Assembly (NCBI GenBank): GCA_024697825.1
Contig: JAILEP010000142.1
Coordinates: 1 to 34,667, forward strand
Direction of reading: 5' to 3'
Source of the DNA: Acholeplasmatales bacterium
Lineage (GTDB): Bacteria; Bacillota_I; Bacilli_A; Acholeplasmatales; Anaeroplasmataceae
Length of the DNA stretch: 34,667 nucleotides
This document shows positions 30,276 to 34,667 of the stretch, in pieces. Within the stretch, counting starts at the first letter, position 1. Each line of letters opens with the position of its first letter. The notes beneath the pieces are model-generated. The model was not told where the DNA came from and did no database searches. It saw only the letters and a list, made by a program, of their open reading frames with translations. The translations under genes were made by a program, and so were the position numbers.

Positions 30276-31430
30276 TTAAAATAAATTCTTAAAGGCATCC
30301 TCATCGATATGAGAACCAATTACAACAATCTTACCCATAGGGATAGCCTTATTATCAACAATTTCAACCTCTTCTGGAGTTAGGTTGAATGCATACCACT
30401 TTCCATCAGTACCACAAACGATACCCTTAGAACGTACAACCATACCATACTCACCAGCAGCAATCTTATCTAATGTAGCCTTAAGTGCAGTCATATCATA
30501 CTTCTTAGCTGTTTCAAAGCCAATTGAGTTAAATACCTCATCTGCATCATGGCCATGGTGATGGTGATGATGGTGGTGATGACATTCACAATTTGGATCA
30601 TCGCACTCTTCGCCTTCATGGTGATGGTGATGCTCATGCTCTTCATCTTCATCCTCATGATGGTGGTGATGATGGCACTCATGCTCCTCATCCTCGTCGT
30701 CATGGTGATGGTGGTGACATTCACACTCAGGATCGTCACATTCTTCTCCATCGTGGTGATGGTGATGATGACAGCTACAATTTGGATCATCACATTCCTC
30801 ATCCTCATGCATATCTAAATCCATGCCCTCAAGTAAATCAGTATTAAAGCCCTCATAAGCCTTAACTAATTCCTCATCAGATAATGTTGCGATTGGAGTT
30901 GTAACTAAAACTGCATCAGCATTATGCTTTCTTACAATTTCAATTGCCTGTGCAACAGTTTCATCCTTAGCTACATCAGTACGGCTTAGAATTACAGTAT
31001 GAGCAGACTTAATCTGGTCAACGAAGAATTCACCGAAATTCTTATCATACATCTTAGCTTTCTTAGCATCTACCATACAAACTAATGAATTAATTTCATC
31101 CTTAAAGCCTGCATCAGCAACTGCAGCGATAATATCAGTAAGCTTACCAACTCCTGATGGTTCAATAATAATTCTATCAGGATTGAACTTATCTACTACA
31201 TCCTTAAGTGACTTAGAAAAGTCACCTGCAAGGCTACAGCAGATACAACCCTGGCTTAATTCTCTAATCTTAATGTTTTCATCACTTAAAAAGTCGCTAT
31301 CAACTGAAATTTCACCATATTCATTTTCAATTAATACAACATTTTCATTCTTTAAATTTGTTTCTAATAATCTCTTAATAAACGTAGTTTTACCTGCGCC
31401 TAAGAAACCGGAAATAATGTCAATTCTCAT
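30276..31430 (-). CDS. CobW/ZNG1-type GTPase with a long His/Cys metal-binding linker
   Basis: 384 residues. Walker A GFLGAGKTT (8-16), the metal-site GCICC (61-65), EPSGVGK (90-96) and the G4-like SRTD (149-152) define a COG0523 metallochaperone GTPase, which loads zinc or another metal into client proteins using GTP. Residues about 208-294 are a low-complexity linker with 35 His and 10 Cys, built from repeats of ECDDPNCxCHHHHH and acidic DEDEEHE blocks. This is far longer than usual and probably a metal store or sensor. The remaining 90 residues form a short CobW C-terminal domain (MVVRSKGIVCGTDGKWYAFN). The promoter at 31457-31484 overlaps a TTGCAA pair. First gene of the operon. Confidence 0.93.
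   Translation of the reverse strand: MRIDIISGFLGAGKTTFIKRLLETNLKNENVVLIENEYGEISVDSDFLSDENIKIRELSQGCICCSLAGDFSKSLKDVVDKFNPDRIIIEPSGVGKLTDIIAAVADAGFKDEINSLVCMVDAKKAKMYDKNFGEFFVDQIKSAHTVILSRTDVAKDETVAQAIEIVRKHNADAVLVTTPIATLSDEELVKAYEGFNTDLLEGMDLDMHEDEECDDPNCSCHHHHHHDGEECDDPECECHHHHHDDEDEEHECHHHHHHEDEDEEHEHHHHHEGEECDDPNCECHHHHHHHHHGHDADEVFNSIGFETAKKYDMTALKATLDKIAAGEYGMVVRSKGIVCGTDGKWYAFNLTPEEVEIVDNKAIPMGKIVVIGSHIDEDAFKNLF
30555..30812 (-). repeat. Internal His/Cys/Asp/Glu-coding repeat tract
   Basis: Degenerate repeats encode the block ECDDPxCxCH(5-9), three clear copies plus variants, separated by acidic spacers. The DNA is a run of CAT/CAC codons, which makes the opposite strand look like Met-rich or His-rich frames. 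Confidence 0.8.
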
Positions 31431-31456
31431 ATTTATTTACCTTCTTTCATAATAAT

Positions 31457-31484
31457 ATTATAGTCAATAAGATCGTTTTTGCAA
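31457..31484 (-). promoter_or_regulatory. Promoter of the GTPase operon with TTGCAA pair
   Basis: TTGCAA (31484-31479), 16-nt spacer and TATAAT (31462-31457). A second TTGCAA at 31490-31495 makes TTGCAA-N5-TTGCAA, a candidate operator over the -35 region. It does not match the Zur box I know. Confidence 0.65.
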
Positions 31485-31504
31485 GTTATTTGCAATTGTA
31501 GAAC

Positions 31505-31530
31505 AAAAAGAAAGAGACACTATGTGTCTC
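31505..31530 (-). terminator. Terminator of the TIR-TPR gene
   Basis: GAGACAC-ATA-GTGTCTC (31530-31514) followed by TTTCTTTTTG on the minus strand, 11 bp after the stop codon. Confidence 0.85.
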
Positions 31531-31541
31531 CTTCGTGTTTT

Positions 31542-32699
31542 TTATTTTTCAGTGTTTTCAGTTGTAGAAGCAACTGGCTTTGGAGCTGGCTTTACTGTAG
31601 TTGCAGTAGCAGCTGGAACAGCCTTCTTTGCAGGAATACCCTTCTGAGCAGCGCTCTGACGGTTCTTTCTTTCTTCATATAACTGACGGATACGCTTAAT
31701 ATTTCTGATACATTCAGCAGCTCTAGGACCATCACCGATAGCCTTATAGTACTGAAGCGCTGCAGCATAGTTCTTTCTCTTTAATAATCTATCAGCCGCA
31801 GTCTTAAGCTTCTCCTTAGCTCTTTCCTTAGAAGCATCAGAAGTATACTTTTCACTTAATACCTTACAATATAAGTCATAGCCTTCCTTAGTTCTTCTCA
31901 TCTTAGAATCATATGCCCAAGATGTTTCATATAGATAACCTAAGTTATATAATGCATCTGGATTCTTTAAAGCGATTGCCTGCTTTAAATATCTTTCTGC
32001 GAATTCAAGGTTCTTAGTCTGAGTATATAAGTAACCTAAGTTGTTACAAATTAAGCCCTGAGAATCATCATCTGAATTACCGATAATCTTAACCTCACCC
32101 TTGCTATTTAATTCACTAATAGGTAAACAAATAGAATAGTAGTTAATAGCCTTATCGTTATCCATAATTGTCTGATATGCATCAGCGATTCTTTCCTTAA
32201 CCTCTACATCATGAATCTTAAATACCTTTAATAATAGGCATAGTGACCATACATAGTCCTCATTCTGGAAATACTGGAAAGCAAGCTTTCTATATTTCTT
32301 ACGGTTAAATGCATTAACACTAACCTTCATGTAACCACCAACAACAATTGAACAGATATCGTTAACTAAAGCCTCAATAGGGTAGCCTTCTACTAATTCA
32401 ATCTCGTTTAATGGATACTTATTCTGATATGTAGATTTATCAGTATAACAACAAATGATCTGACACTTGTTGTTTGCCTTTACAATTTCATGTAAATAAT
32501 CTCTGTAATCAAATGAATCAGAGATATGAAGGATGATTAAACCTGCTGAGTTTGCAATATCCTTCTGACAATCAGCCATCTTCTCGCTTGTCTTTTCGAA
32601 TGTGTGAACTTCCACATGTTTTTGTTCGAATACTTCCTGGACGTAATTAGCAATCTCTTCATCGTCAGGTAAATATACCAATGTTAAATAATTCTTCAT
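31542..32699 (-). CDS. TIR-like domain protein with TPR/Sel1 repeats
   Basis: 385 residues from ATG 32699, with AGGAGG 7 nt upstream. Residues 1 to about 125 alternate strands and helices like a TIR domain: YLTLVYLPDDEEIANYVQEV, then NSAGLIILHIS, then DYRDYLHEIVKA. Glu71 in LHEIVKA aligns by eye with the catalytic Glu of NAD-cleaving TIR domains such as SARM1 (HKEIVTA). From about 140 to 330 come helical repeats with TPR/Sel1 signatures (CNNLGYLYTQTKNLEFAERY and ALYNLGYLYETS). The last 35 residues are an Ala/Pro/Lys/Thr tail. TIR plus TPR is a layout found in bacterial signalling and phage-defence effectors; it stands alone, so neither role is proved. NAD hydrolysis is inference. Confidence 0.65.
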   Translation of the reverse strand: MKNYLTLVYLPDDEEIANYVQEVFEQKHVEVHTFEKTSEKMADCQKDIANSAGLIILHISDSFDYRDYLHEIVKANNKCQIICCYTDKSTYQNKYPLNEIELVEGYPIEALVNDICSIVVGGYMKVSVNAFNRKKYRKLAFQYFQNEDYVWSLCLLLKVFKIHDVEVKERIADAYQTIMDNDKAINYYSICLPISELNSKGEVKIIGNSDDDSQGLICNNLGYLYTQTKNLEFAERYLKQAIALKNPDALYNLGYLYETSWAYDSKMRRTKEGYDLYCKVLSEKYTSDASKERAKEKLKTAADRLLKRKNYAAALQYYKAIGDGPRAAECIRNIKRIRQLYEERKNRQSAAQKGIPAKKAVPAATATTVKPAPKPVASTTENTEK

Positions 32700-32753
32700 A
32701 ATACTTCCTCCTAACATGCAGTTAAATTATCGAGTAGCACTTTACTTTATTTG

Positions 32754-32783
32754 ATTATATCACATTTAACTTAAATATTTCAA
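32754..32783 (-). promoter_or_regulatory. Promoter of the TIR-TPR gene
   Basis: TTGAAA (32783-32778), 18-nt spacer and TATAAT (32759-32754). The leader is about 50 nt. Confidence 0.7.
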
Positions 32784-32812
32784 TGGGATTTCAAACTAAT
32801 TTCCAACATAAG

Positions 32813-32854
32813 TTTTCCACATTATACGAAGTTATCCACATTTTTTGTGGAAAA
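32813..32854. other. Cluster of three DnaA boxes
   Basis: TTTTCCACA (32813-32821, plus), the perfect box TTATCCACA (32832-32840, plus) and TGTGGAAAA (32846-32854, minus orientation of TTTTCCACA) lie within 42 bp, ending at the MATE stop codon. Boxes 2 and 3 also form an imperfect hairpin, but without a T-run, so it is not a normal terminator. Confidence 0.65.
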
Positions 32855-34228
32855 CTATCTATTTTCTATAATTTCATTACTTTCGCTTCCATCATTTGGA
32901 GTTTTGTATATGAAATACAAAAGAAATGGTAAGCTTATAATTCCAGCTGCTATATGAGATATAGGCATTGAGATTTCAATTGCCAAAAAACCTATTGCTG
33001 GTTCTAAAATTAAAATAAGAGGAATAAATACTAAGCCAGATCTAAGTAAGGCTAAAAAGCTTGCGATTTCTGCTTGTCTTGTGCTTTGGTAAAGCATATT
33101 TGTCGAAACACAAATTGGGACAAATATAATACCAATAGACATATATCTCATTGCCTTTGTACCTGCATTAATAACTGCCTCATTTGAATTAAACAAATAT
33201 ACAAGCTTATCAGGGATAATTAAACCAAATACTGCAAGCACTGCAACCGCAATAGTTGAGCATACTGTTGTAAAAATTAAACCCTTCTTAACTCGATTGT
33301 ATTTCTTAATTCGATAATTATATGCCGCAACAGGCTGGAAGCCCTGTCCAATACCAATACCAACACATAATATGAAATTAGAATATCTGTTAACAATGCC
33401 CATAGCCGCTACTGCCGCATCATCATATGGCTTACATAAATTATTTAATATACCATTAGAAATGGCAGTTAAGCCCTGTCTAATTAGGCTTGGGAAGCCT
33501 GCTCTACATATTTGAAAATATGTTTTAAGCTCTCTTGCTATATATTTAGGATGAAGCTTTGACTGGCAATATTTAATAAATAGAATTAATAAAATAGCAA
33601 AGCTAATTACCTGTGATATAGCAGTTGAAAGGCCTGCACCACGTGTACCCATTCCCATAATCATAATGAATACATAATCACCAAATATATTTAATAAACC
33701 ACCCGTTACTAGACCAATCATCGAAAACATGGCCTTACCCTCAAATCTTAAAACATTATTTAAGACTATTGAACCAATTAAAAATGGTGCAGAAAGTAAA
33801 ATCCACATTCCGTATTCCTTAGAATCGGCAAGGGCATTCTTACTAGACCCTAGCATTTCTACAAATGGGCCTAAAAAAATTAGACCAAATGTTAATAAAA
33901 TAATTCCAAGCACAATTCCTAAATAAAAGGCAGTCGCAGTATATTCTGATGCCTTTTTAGTATCATTATCCGCTAAGCTTTTAGCTACATGCGTACCTGC
34001 ACCCTGGCCAAACATAAATGAAACAGCCTGAATAATACACTGCAATGTGAATAGCACTGATGTTGCAGCCTGAGCCTCAATAGAAATTGTTCCAACAAAA
34101 TATGTATCCGCAAGATTATATATATTTGTTATAAGCATTGAAATTGTTGTTGGAATACCAAGCATTAATATTAGCTTACCAACTGGCGTTTCAGTCATCT
34201 TCTTATGATTAGCTGCTGCTTTATCCAT
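32855..34228 (-). CDS. MATE-family multidrug/cation antiporter
   Basis: 457 residues from ATG 34228, reached from GGGGGGTGA about 6 nt upstream; a GTG at 34237 lies within that site. About twelve membrane segments in two halves are visible. The first MatE block opens PVGKLILMLGIPTTISMLIT and NIYNLADTYFVGTIS, and the second includes GFPSLIRQGLTAISNGILNN and GIGIGQGFQPVAAYNYRIKK. Such exporters use a Na+ or H+ gradient to expel organic cations or metabolites; the substrate cannot be read. It lies 33 bp after the ABC-permease gene, separated by a terminator, and upstream of the DnaA-box cluster. Intact. Confidence 0.93.
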   Translation of the reverse strand: MDKAAANHKKMTETPVGKLILMLGIPTTISMLITNIYNLADTYFVGTISIEAQAATSVLFTLQCIIQAVSFMFGQGAGTHVAKSLADNDTKKASEYTATAFYLGIVLGIILLTFGLIFLGPFVEMLGSSKNALADSKEYGMWILLSAPFLIGSIVLNNVLRFEGKAMFSMIGLVTGGLLNIFGDYVFIMIMGMGTRGAGLSTAISQVISFAILLILFIKYCQSKLHPKYIARELKTYFQICRAGFPSLIRQGLTAISNGILNNLCKPYDDAAVAAMGIVNRYSNFILCVGIGIGQGFQPVAAYNYRIKKYNRVKKGLIFTTVCSTIAVAVLAVFGLIIPDKLVYLFNSNEAVINAGTKAMRYMSIGIIFVPICVSTNMLYQSTRQAEIASFLALLRSGLVFIPLILILEPAIGFLAIEISMPISHIAAGIISLPFLLYFIYKTPNDGSESNEIIENR

Positions 34229-34248
34229 ACTATTCACCCCCCTTATAC

Positions 34249-34272
34249 TAAAAACAAGGCACTACGCCTTGT
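34249..34272 (-). terminator. Terminator overlapping the ABC-permease stop codon
   Basis: ACAAGGC-GTAGT-GCCTTGT (34272-34254), with the TAG stop in the loop, followed by five T's on the minus strand. Confidence 0.75.
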
Positions 34273-34667
34273 CTTTAAAAAACATTCTTCTATAACCATA
34301 GCCTATTAAGGTTGGAATAGCTTCAAATACTAAAACAATAATAATCAAAATTATTGCCCATGCATATATTTCAGCATATTCAACCTCTGTCTTAGCATTA
34401 AATATTGCAACACCAAGTGTATTTCTAACACTTGCAATATATTCAGTAGTTACAATTATTTTAATACCCATACCAATTGCATTAACAATTGCTTGCTTAA
34501 TATAGCCTGCACATAGTGGGTAATATACCTTAAATACTACACGTGGACTCATATTAGAATTCATCTTGTAAACATCAATATAGGTCTTATCAACTCTAGC
34601 CATACCCTCAGCTATCGCTTCTGCAGTTATAGGTACAAGCGCAATTGTAGTTGCGATTATAGGAACA
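34262..34667 (-). CDS. ABC-transporter permease, C-terminal part (NitT/TauT-like), cut by window edge
   Basis: The frame stays open to the window edge, giving about 135 residues. An internal ATG at 34603 is not the true start, since the coding sequence upstream of it (VPIIATTIALVPITAEAIAE) is membrane-like. The cytoplasmic coupling loop AEAIAEGMARVDKTYIDVYK, followed by PRVVFKVYYPLCAGYIKQAI, corresponds to the EAA loop of binding-protein-dependent permeases. Two membrane segments follow, and the tail is basic (YGYRRMFFKDKA). The short spacing and loop fit the SsuC/TauC/ThiX-like group that imports sulfonates or thiamine precursors. ATPase and binding-protein genes should lie to the right, outside the window. 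Substrate unknown. Confidence 0.75.
   Translation of the reverse strand, partial: VPIIATTIALVPITAEAIAEGMARVDKTYIDVYKMNSNMSPRVVFKVYYPLCAGYIKQAIVNAIGMGIKIIVTTEYIASVRNTLGVAIFNAKTEVEYAEIYAWAIILIIIVLVFEAIPTLIGYGYRRMFFKDKA

Noticed and set aside
30549-30847. Rightward Met-rich and His-rich frames opposite the His/Cys linker
   Set aside because: They are shadows of the CAT/CAC codon run of the leftward metallochaperone gene, with no ribosome binding sites.
32813-32854. Chromosomal origin (oriC)
   Set aside because: DnaA boxes are present but dnaA, dnaN and an unwinding element are not; the cluster is too small.
1-34667. CRISPR arrays, tRNA, rRNA genes or insertion sequences
   Set aside because: No regularly spaced repeats, no cloverleaf or rRNA sequence, and no transposase or terminal inverted repeats were seen on either strand.

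Overview
The window looks like a chromosomal segment of a low-GC Bacillota bacterium. It has strong AGGAGG-type ribosome binding sites, short intergenic gaps, Firmicutes gene orders (rplM-rpsI, rpsT beside holA, rpsP-khpA followed by rimM-trmD) and many TTGACA/TATAAT promoters with intrinsic terminators. An Erysipelotrichia-like gut bacterium is my best guess, but nothing here fixes the genus. TGA is a stop codon and TGG encodes Trp, so the standard code applies.

Positions 1 to about 9,720 are an accessory island, more AT-rich than the rest and with little core function. Its left part is a mobilization module read leftwards: a zinc-ribbon protein, a 52-aa protein, a sigma-70 region-4-like protein, a ribbon-helix-helix relaxosome-type protein, and the start of a probable relaxase cut off by the window edge. 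The leader regions of this module carry two intrinsic terminators that look conditional (about 1559-1682 and 1263-1340) and a pair of face-to-face promoters with a short rightward RNA (about 2034-2088). Next come an XRE-type regulator with an operator-rich promoter and a complete type III restriction-modification pair (mod, res). The right part (8.1-9.7 kb) has two small unknown genes, two candidate structured RNAs with terminators and a possibly broken small membrane-protein gene. A 17-bp direct repeat at 752-768 and 9692-9708 brackets most of the island and ends close to the rplM-rpsI terminator. No integrase or transposase lies in the window.

Positions 9,734 to 34,667 are core-like. In order: rpsI and rplM with an L13-type leader; an XRE/membrane regulator; a 1,964-residue transglutaminase-like/DUF4011/superfamily-1 helicase/nuclease protein; rpsT; a leftward rimM-trmD-malQ-holA operon; rpsP-khpA; a leftward group yebC, pyrR, fhs, an HPr-kinase/PEPCK-like P-loop protein and purE, linking one-carbon, purine and pyrimidine metabolism; hflX; a two-gene operon of G3E (CobW/ZNG1) GTPases, one with a long His/Cys metal-binding linker; a TIR-like/TPR protein; a MATE exporter; and the end of an ABC-transporter permease.

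Most worth checking are the regulatory cascade of the mobilization module, the giant helicase-nuclease, the TIR-TPR protein, a three-box DnaA cluster at 32813-32854, and the structured RNA at about 8583-8690 with a CCUCC loop. All functional statements rest on motif reading by eye; no database search was run.
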